Positions 1-11,579 of a stretch of DNA of 64,000 bases are shown here, one piece after another; position 1 is the first letter of the stretch, and each line of letters begins with the position of its first letter. Source of the stretch: Viridothelium virens (taxonomy: Eukaryota; Ascomycota; Dothideomycetes; Trypetheliales; Trypetheliaceae); assembly GCA_010094025.1 (NCBI GenBank), contig ML991782.1, positions 124,001 through 188,000 of the forward strand. The letters run 5' to 3'. The translations under genes and the position numbers were made by a program. The notes under the pieces were generated by a model. The model searched no databases. It worked only from the letters and a program-made list of their open reading frames with translations, and was not told the DNA's origin.

Positions 1-273
1 TCATTAATGCTCTATTAAATGAATTTTCTGGGAGACGCTGGGAGTTTCCGCGAAACAATCGATGGTGTACAACTTGGAATCCCTTCCTTATGATCCAGCT
101 TACTTAGGGCCATAAGATATCGTAGCGTAAGATATACCGACCCCTCTTGCAGGACTATCGTACCAAGGCTGAAACGTCGTGGTGGATGGCTTATGTATGA
201 GATTAGCCCCAGGATTTCCGAGCGATTACGAATTGGTCAGCTATAGCCGTGTGCTCTCACAAAGGACAGGGTT

Positions 274-726
274 TCACCGGTTAGGGGTTCTTTCGCTGGC
301 TCTTGCGTCGCGTCGTTCGTTCTGCTCGGGTGTCCTTGGAGAAGAGCTCCTTGAAATTCGTGACGGAACTTGTAATCGTTTCGACTTCGCAGCAATCCTC
401 TCATCGAGCGCGGCTTCAGACCATTCCCGCTGAATGTATACTTCGGTTTTCTCTCCGTACTTCATACTGCCAATTATCGAACGTTCGCACCAGCTTCTAG
501 CTGCTTTCTCTGAGTCGAAGCAAACCGCCAGACCGTCGCTGCAGCCTCTTATAGACTTCATACTGTTCAAAGTGGGCAGCCACACTGTAGGTTCATTCTC
601 ATCGGCCAAGATGCGAGCTTCAGGGTTTGCGATCTGGTATTCTGTGGCGTGTTCGGACTTAAAAAAAGTTATAGAAAGCTCATTGCGTACGAGATCGAAT
701 CGTGTCACCAGCCAGCGCTTTGACAT
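274..726 (-). CDS. hypothetical protein, 5' end unresolved
   Basis: I do not recognise this protein. The reading frame gives about 150 residues from the ATG at 726 (MSKRWLVTRF). The first two thirds look like a folded domain (W, C and aromatic residues spread evenly). The C-terminus is a basic, Ser/Arg-rich tail ending in RASERTPNR. The frame stays open upstream to about 870 without an ATG and reads protein-like there (EPWQLPFNLVVPLFHTTHF), so the true start probably lies in an upstream exon. A possible donor (GTAAGA near 879) and acceptor (CTCAG near 837) would fit, but the intron would be only about 43 bases and I could not complete the model. It is transcribed away from the DUF6594 gene. 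The opposite-strand frames here look like shadows. Confidence 0.4.
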   Translation of the reverse strand: MSKRWLVTRFDLVRNELSITFFKSEHATEYQIANPEARILADENEPTVWLPTLNSMKSIRGCSDGLAVCFDSEKAARSWCERSIIGSMKYGEKTEVYIQREWSEAALDERIAAKSKRLQVPSRISRSSSPRTPEQNERRDARASERTPNR

Positions 727-801
727 GATAGGATACTCGCAGGACACAAGTTGCGCACGCTGCGCGGATTCGAAATGTGTTGTATGAAACAGCGGCACCA
801 C

Positions 802-1451
802 AAGATTGAATGGTAGTTGCCATGGTTCTACTGAGATATTTATGAAAAGGGCGACAAGGCGACGGAATCTTACCGTGACGACTACCTATACCTAATGTAG
901 GAGCTGCAAAGGCCTAGGTTCATACAAATACCAAGTGGCTGGGGGCAGTGCGCGAACTCGCGCCTTGGACATCGCTGGGGCATATGGCCCCCAATCCTTT
1001 CCTTAGTAAAAGCCATCAATGCAGAATAACGTCAGGAAAAGAGAAGCGGTCTCTTGACTTGCCAATTCTGAACCCTCGCGCTTGGAATTTCTACGCACTT
1101 TACGCGTACTCGGAGGCACAAGCAGGTACGACGTATCATGTGGAGTTGAGCCCTTCAGCGCGTTTCGGAGTATTCGGTTGCCTGTTTTGGTGGTCTTCAA
1201 AGTGTTGACAAAAATTGAAGATCTGCTAGGCAGCAGCAACTGCAGCTAAGGGAAAAGAACCGAGGGAGAGCAGCCGTTTGATCTTCTTTAGTACTAAAAA
1301 CACAGAATGGCCCAAGCTTTAGCACGTATTGCTGGCCAGCGTGGCCAGCTGAAAGCAATACGCAAACCCATGATGAAGCTGCGTGGGTTTGCGTATATTT
1401 TGCCGGTACCTTGGACGACTCTAACACACGTCTGGCTTTCGTCAGAGAATA
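802..1451. other. intergenic stretch between divergent genes
   Basis: No convincing coding frame. It may hold upstream exons of the minus-strand hypothetical gene (about 802-960). From about 1320 on it is the leader or promoter of the DUF6594 gene and contains a cluster of hairpins, listed separately. Confidence 0.5.
1326..1396. repeat. cluster of overlapping inverted repeats upstream of DUF6594 gene
   Basis: A perfect 13-base inverted repeat, ATACGCAAACCCA (1358-1370) and its complement (1384-1396), is separated by 13 bases. Immediately before it, GTATTGCT (1326-1333) pairs with AGCAATAC (1354-1361), enclosing CTGGCC/GGCCAG with a 5-base loop. The two outer stems share bases 1358-1361, so they cannot form at the same time. 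The cluster ends 55 bases before the DUF6594 start codon. Confidence 0.75.
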
Positions 1452-2851
1452 ATGGCGGATCCCAATGACAGTCATCGAAGTGTGACAGATCGAATGCTTG
1501 AAGCAGGGGTCCAATATGACATCATAGAGCCTCAAGAAAAAGGTAGCGCATCCCGCCCCTTCGAGCAGCGAGACGTTTTAACATAGTAACAGCATCAACA
1601 TTAATAGAGGATGGACATTATCATGAAACATCCGATATCAAAAGATCTCAGGATACTGACGAACGGAGAGTTCCCACTGATCTGACAGGCAGCCAAGGGG
1701 TTGCAGGCTCTCGATACGTTCCGTCAATCTCATCTTCGCAACGTCAACGATCTCGCAGCAATAGTAAACGTAGTGATTCTATCCACACCTCAAAATCCAA
1801 GTATTCGACCAGAAGAGCCCAATCGTTTGGCCGACGTCTCTCGCGCGAGTCGCGCCACCAACGACGCAGCCCGTCTCTGGACCGGCCCAATTCTCATGAT
1901 AGTGGAAGCGGAAGCCCATCGCATAGGAGACCGCGTTCCCAAGATAACGTAGAGCAACTCCATAATGATGGAAAGCCCGAAGCATATGCGGACGATGCAT
2001 CTGCTGAAAATGTGCATGACGATTTATTTCGACTGAGTCCGGAAGACATCATACCAGAGGACCCTAATGAATGGTTGGTTCGACATCATCTGAAAGGCTT
2101 ACTCAGAGTATACGATGTTTCGAGGCATCCTGATGCAAAAGAAAGTAAGGGTCATATCGCCGTGAGCTTTGCTGAGATGCAAAGGATGCGGCTTCGTAAG
2201 CTTCAAATTAAATTAGTCTACCAAGCCGTTGAAATGTATTGTACGAGCAAAGAGTCGGAAGGCTGGGAGCAGACTCTCCAACAGTACAGTACGTTCTATA
2301 CGCATGCTACCTACACATGAACGATTCCAGTTGACAACAAGATCGCAGTACAAGCAACAAGGGACAACGACTACGTTCACGATTGCGCCCGAAGACTGAA
2401 GGATCCTTTTGTGGTAACTTCCAAACGCTTCGTTGACGCGGACTTGATTCGTAGCGCGCTGAGATCGATTCCCGAGGACCGCCGCGATGCCAATTTGAGC
2501 AAGATTGGCTCACTATATCCGCCTCTGGAAACAAGTGCAGAGCCTATTGGTGGGACTCGCCATGCAGCCTTGAGAGATAAACGTGTCAAAACTTTCCTGT
2601 TCCAATTGGGCATGGCTGCAATTGGCGGGGGGTTTCTTCTTGCACCAATGTGGCTCATGGTTCTGCATTCTACGCAGTATACAGCACTCATTACAACTTC
2701 AGTCTGCGTTATCCTGTTTGGAATTAGTATGGCTTGGGTTTTGGATCAAACCATGAACGTTCTTTCTGTTACTGCGGCGTATGCAGCCGTTTTGGTCGTC
2801 TTTGTTGGAGCGACCAATCCTACCACTGGGCCACGTCCAAACGGGGGTTGA
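1452..2851 (+). CDS. DUF6594 domain membrane protein
   Basis: Exons 1452-1542, 1593-2288 and 2349-2851 join in phase to 429 residues. The N-terminal third is rich in Arg/Ser dipeptides (RSRSNSKRS, RRSPSLDRP) and is likely disordered. The middle has the family's helical core with the segment DYVHDCARRLKDPFVVTS. The C-terminus carries three hydrophobic segments (about residues 346-368, 375-395, 398-415) ending in the DUF6594-like TAAYAAVLVVFVG. The family is widespread in filamentous fungi and has no established function; the protein should sit in a membrane with most of its length on one side. Intron 1 has two in-frame acceptors (after 1586 or 1592); I chose the second because the first would make a 44-base intron. 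The alternative adds two residues. Confidence 0.8.
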
Positions 2852-2982
2852 CAAGTTTTGCAAAGCGGTCACACCGTTAAAGGAGGTACTACTTTGTTCC
2901 ATTAAATGGGGAAGATTTGCCATTTCAGGGTAGTGTTAATTGCCACTCGTGAGGTATTTCGCAGTCTGCTGGGATGGCAGCC

Positions 2983-5429
2983 TCACCATCCTCGATCCTG
3001 CATTGAATTCCAGTCAATCGTGGTCCAGTTCAACTGGTTGTTTACATCAACGTCCATCGTAGCCTGTCCTATCATATCAGTGTAGTCCATGAGCCCTGAC
3101 TCTGCGAGGCCCTGCCCTCCCATGCCGTACAATAAGCCTTGGTCACCAAAATCCATCGGCATGGACTTTGAAAAGTCGTCAAGATCCATGCCTACAGCGA
3201 CATTAGGTTGTTCTGTATTATGATCTGGTGCATTGGACTTTATCTGCTCAATTGTCCGTTTCATATTCGATACAATTCGCGGTGGCTCCAGCGGCTTGTT
3301 TGATTGTCTGAACCCTGCTGCACGCACTTCCCAAGCCTGGAGGATCAATCTAGAGAAGATCTTGAAGATAGGGTTATCCCATTCTACCATATGCAGGAAG
3401 CGAGCCTCGTAGTTGTCGCTCATGATCTCCCAAGACTTTTCAGCATGCTTCTGGAAAGGCCGCTTTCTCAGGTCTTGGGCGATGTGAATGTACTCGGGCA
3501 TTGGAAAGTAGAGTTGAACGAACCAGATGTATCCTTTAGTGAGAGGTGAAGTCATGAGCTTCGTATCGCACTCAAGTATTCTCAATGCGTAGGATACGGC
3601 GGTGTCGCGCTGCGTGTCCGTTTGCTGCCCGGATAATCTGAAGCATCTTGAAGAATGTTCCAAGAAACGATACTTTGAAAGTACACCTCGTGTCGTCCAC
3701 ATCGTCATAAAGTGGAGCGGGTTTTCTTGGTTGCAGAAATCGAGATATTTATCCTCTATCATCTTCTCCAGGGCAACGAGCCCGTCGCATTCTGAAGCAG
3801 TATCGTGCTGACAACCTTTGGCAAGGGACTTCATAGACGGATTGGTAAAATCAAGGTAGAAGGCCCTATGGCGGATGAATTCGCCTAGCTCGCTGCGTAC
3901 GACAGCAAAAAGCACTTCGGTGGGTCTCTCATGACCTTGTGGCGAGGTCTTCATTTCGGACCGAATATCAGAATCGTTGACGTTAATGGGGATCCTACAG
4001 TCCCAAGTGGGATTTATTATTGAGGTCTTGTAATCTGACATTTCGGAAATGCGCTTATCGAACATGATCAGCGACCACCACAGTCTTCGGCGCATCTCAG
4101 CTTCAAGAGCGGTGCATTTTGCATTGGTCGACTCATCATGAATGCCCATGCGTTGTGCGATGCGGATGGCAATGCCAAGCATTGAGGAGAGAGACCGGGG
4201 ATCTGTACCCAGTCTGGCTGAGACCTAGAAGTGTCAGAGGACAGTATGCAGGATGATGCTCTGACAGGCCTACCAGGTAGAGGTACAATGCTGTCAAGCA
4301 GTCACGATCACCGGAGCGTAAGAAGCCACAGTTCAATAGCGCCTGCTGACATCCGAGTTGATAGCTTGACAAAAGATCTTCCTTTGGTGAGCCAAACGAG
4401 GTGCGACAATCATCGTCGATAAGACTTATGATAGAGACGCAATATATACTAAACATGAGTGCCTCCATGGTGGGACTGATGTTTGCTACATCGCTAGCAG
4501 CATCAATGATGCGTGCTTGCAGAGTCGGAGTATGTGTGACTTTGAGCAGTGGATTGACGTTTTCCAGGTAGATCTGCCAGAGTTTAAAGATCTGGACCTG
4601 CTGCGGGTGCAAGGAAGAGAGATGAACGTTTGTCTTGTGTGAGCCAAATAGAATAGGATCGTTGTTTTTGTACAACTGATCGTATGTCTTTCTGATCTCA
4701 GCGCGACCCAGATCCTGGTGTGAAAGTCCGCTATCATCATCGCCGTGGCCATCTCTGCTATCGTCTTCGTCATCCTCGGAGTCTCGAGACTGTTCTCCAA
4801 CTGTCAGTACAGCGTGAACACATTCGCCAGCTTGATCGTACCCTTTGGTTCAAGACGCGCCAAAAATCCCTAGGAGAGGATTAGCCACGTAAAGATGTCA
4901 TTTTCCCGGGAATGCCTAACTTGGCCTCATATACTACTTCAGACTTGACGGCGACTTTCTCCCTTGACGGAACTGCGGTCTCCGCAACCGGTGCTTCTGA
5001 AAGCGCATCGTATGCGGGAGTAGAGCCTCTGTCATCCTCGCTCAGAGACACCTTCTCTTCGTTAGGAGCGTGCAGAGAGTCGAATTGAATGTTGTGCCGG
5101 CGGAGCAAGCTCTCGTAGCGCTGGAGGCGCTCTAGTAACTCTCGCTCAGGAAACCTGCGGCGCCGCTGGCTTGGGGTTCGCGCAGCTGGCACGCACTGTG
5201 CGCAGGCTCTGATGCAATGTTTACAAGGGAAATTGCGGCTGCTCTGCTGGTCAAAATCCTGAAATGGAATTCTGATTCGTAGCTACTCTATCCAGTCGGA
5301 GACTTACTCACACTTGACCTTGCGTTGCTGACACCGCACGCACGCAAGCACCCGAGGCGGCTTCGCTGCGGTTGGGGGAGCGCAGTTGGCTGGAGCGCTC
5401 TGCTCCGGTGCGGGCAATACCGTGGACAT
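2983..5429 (-). CDS. Zn2Cys6 fungal transcription factor
   Basis: Six frame-consistent pieces (5308-5429, 4921-5241, 4842-4869, 4274-4789, 2983-4224 with introns of 49-66 bases; the first intron splits the zinc cluster) give 742 residues. The binuclear cluster reads C-x2-C-x6-C-x6-C-x2-C-x6-C (CVRCQQRKVKCDSRNFPC, then KHCIRACAQC), followed by a basic linker and a short coiled coil (RELLERLQRYESLLRR). An acidic stretch (SRDSEDDEDDSRDG) precedes the middle-homology domain typical of fungal regulators (about residues 200-560, with MLGIAIRIAQRMG and RRRLWWSL). It should be a nuclear DNA-binding regulator. It is divergent from the DHA2 pump across 321 bases containing several CGG/CCG inverted repeats, so I infer control of the pump, and possibly of the monooxygenase beyond it. 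Exon 3 is only 28 bases. Confidence 0.88.
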
Positions 5430-5750
5430 GACTGAGGAGAGGAGTCTTGTCACAAGAAGGGAAGCTCCAGCAGACAGGGATGCAGAGAGGTCGCGACCTC
5501 TTAATTACCTAGTACTCTAGAGTCGTGTTCGGACTTTTGACGTGTCCGCCAAGCTCGGGCTTTTCTACTTTCCCGAGCATACTCTAGCAGAACGCTCACA
5601 GAACCTTCAGCATTCGGGCTTTTGGAGTGTACCTGCGTCGCATCGACATGAGTATAAAGGGAGACTTCGCCGCTGAGCCGGTATCATGTAGCCAGAGATT
5701 TCTAGTAAGAACCGAATTCTTGTCTTCGCATTCTAGTGGAATCTCATCCA
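5430..5750. promoter_or_regulatory. divergent promoter, regulator and DHA2 pump, with three inverted repeats
   Basis: Within 321 bases I see a perfect 16-base palindrome AGAGGTCGCGACCTCT (5486-5501), CGGAC (5530-5534) facing GTCCG (5544-5548), and GCTCGGG (5553-5559) facing CCCGAGC (5572-5578). TCGGGCTTTT occurs twice (5555-5564 and about 5608-5617). Zn2Cys6 dimers usually bind paired CGG triplets, so these are candidate operators for the adjacent regulator. A TATA-like ATAAA lies near 5652. Confidence 0.6.
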
Positions 5751-7460
5751 ATGTCTTCCGCAGATTCATCACCATCCACACATGGAGCGTCCAAGGCGCC
5801 GTCGCCGAGCGACAACGATGACAAGTATGCAGATGCCGAAAAGAATTTCAATGTCAGATCACCCAAGTTCTGGATCATCATAATCGGAATTTATGTGTCA
5901 ATCTTTCTCGTCGCGTTGGATCGAATGATCATCGCCACCGCTATCCCAAGCATTACCGACGAATTCCACTCCATCGAAGACATCGGCTGGTATGGCAGCG
6001 CGTACATGCTGACTGGCGCCATTTTTAATCCACTTTTCGGCCGCATCTACCAGCTCTACACGACGAAATCCGTCTTCCTCCTTTCCGTTGTCATCTTTGA
6101 GGCTGGCTCCGCCCTGTGTGGCGCCGCTCCCAGCTCAACTTCCTTCATCGTCGGACGCGCCATTGCCGGAATAGGAGCGGCCGGCATCTTCTGCGGCAGC
6201 ATGATTATTGTCATTTCGCTCGTGCCCCTCCGTCGACGGCCCATGTTCAATTCTGTCTTTGGCATGGCTTTTGGGGTTTCCTCGGTGCTTGGCCCTCTCA
6301 TTGGCGGCGCTTTCAGCGACGACGCGTAAGTCGAGGCCTCATCACCAATGTACCTCGTGCTGACTTCTCCTAGGAAATTGACATGGAGGTGGTGTTTCTA
6401 CATTAATCTGCCTGTCGGTGGCTTTACCATCATGGCTATGCTCCTATTCCTCCATCTGGAATCACCGCCGCGCGAGCAGCTCTCCCTCCTTAATCAACTC
6501 AAGCGCCTCGACCCCCTTGGACTTTTTTTCTTCATTCCCTCCATGATATGCCTCATTCTGGCTCTCCAGTGGGGCGGATCTACCTATCCTTGGTCCGCAC
6601 CCCAGATCATTGGCCTTCTCGTTACCTTCGCCATCACTTTTGTCATGTTTCTTGTCGTTGAGGTTCTGATGCCAGAGACCGCCATGGCTCCCACTCGCGT
6701 CGTACTGAACCGTTCCGTAGGCGGTAGCATGCTCCTCATGCTGCTTCTCGCCGGGGGCATGATGAGCGTTACCTACTACCTCGCCACGTGGTTTCAAGCC
6801 GTCCAGGGAAAGTCAGCGACGGAGGCCGGGATTCGCACCATTCCCATGGTGACTTCATTTGTCGTCTTCGCCATTCCAGTCGCCATTTTCATCCAGAAAG
6901 TCGGGTATTACGTCCCCGCCATGCTACTCTCCCCTATACTCTGTGCCGTGGGTAGCGGCCTGCTCTCGACCCTCACCCCTAGCGCCGGAGCCAGCCACTG
7001 GATCGGCTATCAGGTGCTCTATGGTCTCGGCATTGGCGCCGGCTTCCAGACCTCAACTCTCGCCTCTCAGAATGTTCTGTCCCGCGCTGATGTCCCTCTC
7101 GGCATGGCCCTGATGTTCTTCATGCAGCAGCTCGGTGGCTCCATCTTCCTTTCCGTCGGTCAGAACATATTCTCCAGCAAGCTCGTCGACAACCTTGCCG
7201 GCGTCGCCGGTCTCGATCCCAAGATAATCATCAACACCGGTGCCACCGCTCTTCGGGGCATCGTGCCGCCAAGCGAGCTCGGCACGGTCATCAATGCGTA
7301 CAGTTATGCTCTGACACGAGTGTTCATCTTGGCCGCTGCCCTTAGCGCCTGCACGATCCTGGGTGCCTTGATGGTAGAGTGGAAGAGCATCAAGTCAAAG
7401 AAAAGCGAGACCTCGGAGACTGCCAAGGCGGGTTCGGGGGAGACTAAGAGCGTCGCCTAG
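5751..7460 (+). CDS. DHA2-family MFS drug/toxin efflux transporter
   Basis: Exons 5751-6325 and 6374-7460 join across a 48-base intron to 553 residues. A charged N-terminal tail is followed by about 14 hydrophobic segments, the count expected of the DHA2 (DHA14) drug:H+ antiporters. Landmarks are ALDRMIIATAIPSI in helix 1, IGWYGSAYML, the GR-rich segment VGRAIAGIGAAGIFCGS, and the antiporter motif C-like FGMAFGVSSVLGPLIGGAFSD, then WRWCFYINLPVGG. It is a plasma-membrane or vacuolar exporter of small organic compounds; relatives export fungal toxins such as HC-toxin. The start is the ATG giving MSSADSS. It shares its promoter with a Zn2Cys6 regulator and lies upstream of an FAD monooxygenase, suggesting export of a substrate or product of that enzyme. 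Confidence 0.92.
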
Positions 7461-8969
7461 AATTAAAGATACCTGGCAAGAGACAGCCTAGAGCGCAATC
7501 GTGAAGATAAAACTTCTAATTAATAGAGTGTAGATAAGATAGATGGTAATGTCGGAACTCGGTTAAAATGGCATTTCGTGTGCAGGTGAACTCCGAGTAG
7601 CTTGTTCATCAGCATGGTCGTTCATAAGTATAAAATTATATTTCAAAAACCAACATACCCTGAAATCATAATGATCACATAAACTGTACTAATGCGTTGA
7701 TGTTTGAAGACTTGATCATTACCTACTTAGATTTAGAGACTTTAGCGGATACTTGCAGCTCTCACGCCCTACGGATAAGAAAGTGAGGAAAAGGGGGAAA
7801 AAGGAAAACAAGGATAAAATATTCACCCCCATGGCGCTTCTCTCTCGACTGCCTTGTCGACCAACAAAGCACAAAAGCAAGCTGCACTACGCAGCATTGG
7901 ATGTATCTCTTTTGTCATTTTTCTTCCATGTTTTGTGAGCTTTTGTCGTTTGGCAGCAAATGCTACAAACATTTGCACCACCAGCATCGATGAGATCGAA
8001 TTCGCCATGGGCTTTCTAAGCAACTAAGAGGACGTGTGCAAATCCGCGCAAACAGACTATATACCATAAGGGAAATGCCTTCTTTAATATAGCCTTCCGG
8101 CACTGAGTAAAGCTGAGACTTGTACTACACAAAAACCATTGGCACGAATAGGGAAGATGAGTTGCAGATCTAGCCCAGGCATATTGCTAAGGGAAGCTAG
8201 GGTTGCAGAATAGTCGGGCTGGCGTTTATGAAGAGGACTTAATTATAAATCAAGAAGTTTGGCAGTCTCGCAGAGGAGAGGCAAGTTTTGTGATTTTCAA
8301 CATAGATAGTATTGATCACAAAGTACCTAGATCCATAGTGCCTCCCCCATCGTGTTGACAGTAAGTAAGCAAGACCAACAAGAAGACAGATGATCTGGCA
8401 ATGATAGAAAGTACTTATACTATTCATTAGGGTCTTGGGACGTCATGCCGCGGAGTGATGGTACATAACCCTTCCAAGACATCTAGTAGCCGGTTCCCTC
8501 TTAGTATTATGTGTAGAGTAATAACTGGGTCGGATTTAGTTTGACGACTCAGTCCAAGCTGACAATGTCCGATCTTGACACTCTCATTTCGCCCACAATC
8601 AGTGTATGATACTCGTTACAGAAATCGATTATGGGAAGTCACCAATCATCGTTGGACCATGTCCGAATCGGACGGTGTGGAGTAAGCTCTGACGTCGAGG
8701 CTATCATGAGCTCAAAGCTAAGGCAGGTGCCCCACCAGATGCCGACAACAGAACCCCGCAAGTGGATTTTCTCTACACCTTGGCGCTTAGTCTTACTATA
8801 CTACGTAGCAGATTTTAATTAGATAGCCTGTTACGAGAATGAAAAATTTGCACCGAACTCCAAGCACACTGCTCTGAAAGGACTGTTCAAAGCTATTAGA
8901 ACTCGACTGTTCTCTGGCCAGAGTTCTTCTATTTCCTTCATTGCCAATCCCTTAGAGAAAAAAGACAAC
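7461..8969. other. 1.5-kb intergenic region between pump and monooxygenase
   Basis: AT-rich and without a credible coding frame; short frames at 7753-8023 and 8239-8427 show no family signal. GTCCGAATCGGAC (8661-8673) is an everted CCG/CGG pair whose half-site matches the inverted repeat at 5530-5548. ATGTCCGA occurs here and again near 8567. These sit about 300-400 bases before the monooxygenase start. Confidence 0.5.
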
Positions 8970-11343
8970 ATGCCGGGACAGATTTTGCCAGAGTCAAGCG
9001 TCGATGTGTATGACGCTCCAACAAGACTCCGACTACATTGACTCAGTTTCTAACATCAAAATGCCAGACTCATCGTCGGTGCTGGTCCAGCCGGGTAAAG
9101 CTCTCATCATATTTTCTTTCTGCCCCCAAATCCCCCCTCATCCTGGCCACCTTTTCGTCATGGATCGGATCTGACGTTATGGCCTGGTCAGGCTTATGGC
9201 GGCGGCGTGGATGGCTCATACCGGCGTCCATACTCGTGTTATCGACAAACGGGGCACCAAGATTTTCAATGGCCAAGCTGATGGCTTGCAATGCCGGAGT
9301 CTCGAAATCTTTGACTCCTTTGGGTTCGCGGAGCGGGTGTGGAAAGAGGCAAATCACATGTTAGAGATCTGCATGTGGGTATGTAAGAGCCTTCTTCTGG
9401 AAGATAATTGAGAGGACAACGAAGGCCGGAGAGTCGGTGAAGAAGGGTAGATGGGTTGTACGGAACTTTAACTAACGGTAGTCAAAGTAGAACCCCGACG
9501 AAACCGGTAAAATAAGACGCAGCGATCGCATCGCGGATACTCCGCCCGGAATATCACGCTTTCAGGAATGTGTCCTACACCAAGGCCGGATCGAACGTTT
9601 CTTCCTCGACTCCATTCGTGACGCCTCTTGGAAAACTCATCCAGTTGACGTGGAGCGCGGGGTCTTGCCCGAGTCGCTCGAGCTCGACGACTCCAAAGTA
9701 GAAGACCATGAAGCATATCCAATAACGGTAAAGTTGAGACATCTATCAGAGGAAGAGGCGACGCCAGAACAATACGGGAAGCAATTGCAGGATGGGTTGT
9801 TTCGCAGCAATCTGGCACCCGACGATACCGATGAGCTGCTCACAAAAAGTAGAGCTGCAGCTAAAGAAGGTAGTGAAGAAATTGTGAGAGCCAAGTATAT
9901 GATTGGGTGCGACGGAGCGCACAGTTGGGTAAGGCGGCAGTTAGGGTTCGAGATGGAAGGGGAGCCCACTGATTTTGTATGGGGAGTGCTGGATATCATC
10001 CCAATCACAGATTTTCGTAAGTTCTAAATTGATACGGCCGAAGTGAAGGCTATGGCTCGTTCCGTCAACCGTTACGTTGCTAAGCATGATTAATAGCGGA
10101 TATCCGTAACCGTTGCATGATACACAGCGCCAGTTCTGGTAGTCTCATGGTCATCCCGCGCGAAAACAAGCTAGTCCGACTATATGTTCAGCTCAAAGAA
10201 GTTGTTCCTGATGCCAGTGGACGCGCAGATCGTTCAAAGATTACGCCCGATACCATACTTGCAGCGGCGCAGAAGACGTTGAGTCCGTATAAGCTATCGT
10301 ATAAATACTGCGATTGGTGGACTGCATATCAAATCGGCCAGCGTGTTGGCAGAAATTTCTCTAAACAGACGCGTATTTTCTTAGCTGGAGATGCTGTACA
10401 CACCCACTCGCCCAAAGCTGGGCAGGGTATGAACGTCAGTATGCAAGATTGCTTCAATCTCGGCTGGAAGGTCTCGCTCGTTGTTCGCGGGATTGCCCAG
10501 CGCTATATTCTGTCCACATATCAATCTGAACGCCGACGAATAGCACAAGATCTGATTGACTTTGATCACAAGTTCAGCCGTTTATTTTCGGGTCGACCTG
10601 CTAAGGACTTGACTGATGAAGAAGGCATCAGTATGCAAGAGTTCAAGGATGTATTCATGCGAGGCGCCATGTTCACGAGTGGTCTGAGCGTGGATTATGG
10701 TGCGAGCATGCTTGTCGCCAAGCCTGGAGCAGCGGCTGTTCAGGGCGATGGTACGGATGTCAGTGCCAAAGGAGAGAAGGTGGTTGCAAAAGAAGGCTTG
10801 GCGAAGCATGTGGAGCTTGGAAAGCGTTTTCCGAGCTTTCAGGTATTGAATCAGGTGGATTCAAGACCGTGGAATTTTGCGCAGTGGCTGCAAAGTGATG
10901 GACGATTTAGAATTGTGCTATTTGCAGGGGCGATGACCAGCGCGGCGCAGAGAGAAAGGGTCGGTGCCTTTTGCCATCAGTTGGAGAACATCTTGAAGAG
11001 ATTCACTCCTGAAGGAAGGCCAATCGATTCCGTCATCGAGGTCTTGACAATCCACTCAGCAAAAAGAATAAGCGTCGAATTGCTCGAGGATTTCCCTCAG
11101 GTTTTGCACCCGTTTAGTGAAGAGCAAGGTTGGGACTACAACAAAGTCTTTGTCGACGATGAAAGCTATCACGAGGGACATGGGCGTGCGTACGAACAAT
11201 ACGGTATTGACCAGGAAAGAGGATGTCTCATTGTACTGAGGCCCGACCAATACGTTGGATACATTGGGGAACTGGAAGACGTCAAGGACCTGGAGGTTTA
11301 TTTTGGGAACATACTTGTACAGCCGCAAAGTGTAGTAAAATAG
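8970..11343 (+). CDS. FAD-dependent aromatic monooxygenase, phenol 2-monooxygenase type
   Basis: Five exons (8970-9007, 9068-9094, 9192-9378, 9491-10016, 10097-11343) join exactly to 674 residues, the usual length of fungal phenol hydroxylases. All three flavin motifs are present: the dinucleotide-binding VLIVGAGPAGLMAA near residue 15, the DG motif (CDGAHSWVRRQLG, about 223) and the GD motif (FLAGDAVHTHSPKAGQGMN, about 353). The last 200 residues match the thioredoxin-like C-terminal domain of this family. The reaction is expected to be NADPH- and O2-dependent ring hydroxylation of a phenol or related aromatic; the substrate cannot be read from sequence. The initial exons are tiny (38 and 27 bases) and are needed to rebuild the Rossmann motif. 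Located after a DHA2 pump and its regulator, it is a candidate member of that unit. Confidence 0.9.
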
Positions 11344-11579
11344 TCGGGATGTTCATATGAGGGGCTTGGAAACGGCTTCGTTGACTCTTTTCCGGGACTT
11401 CTTGCTTTGGCTCCCCATTATGTAGGCCAGTACTACACTGTCATACCCATGATTCCCGCAAAAAAATGAGCACGATTCATTTCATGAAAGTATGTGGCTC
11501 AAGTGCCGTCGATCCACAACGACGATAGCTTCTTAGAAGCATCAAAGCTTGATAGTGGACTGATGTTTAAGTGAAAGGT

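Noticed and set aside
4790-4920. Apparent frameshift or stop between the zinc cluster and the middle domain of the regulator
   Set aside because: Two introns (4870-4920 and 4790-4841) with good splice and branch sites restore one frame through a 28-base exon and give family-like sequence.
7753-8427. Small frames in the pump-monooxygenase gap
   Set aside because: Short, low-complexity or AT-driven, with no family signal on either strand.
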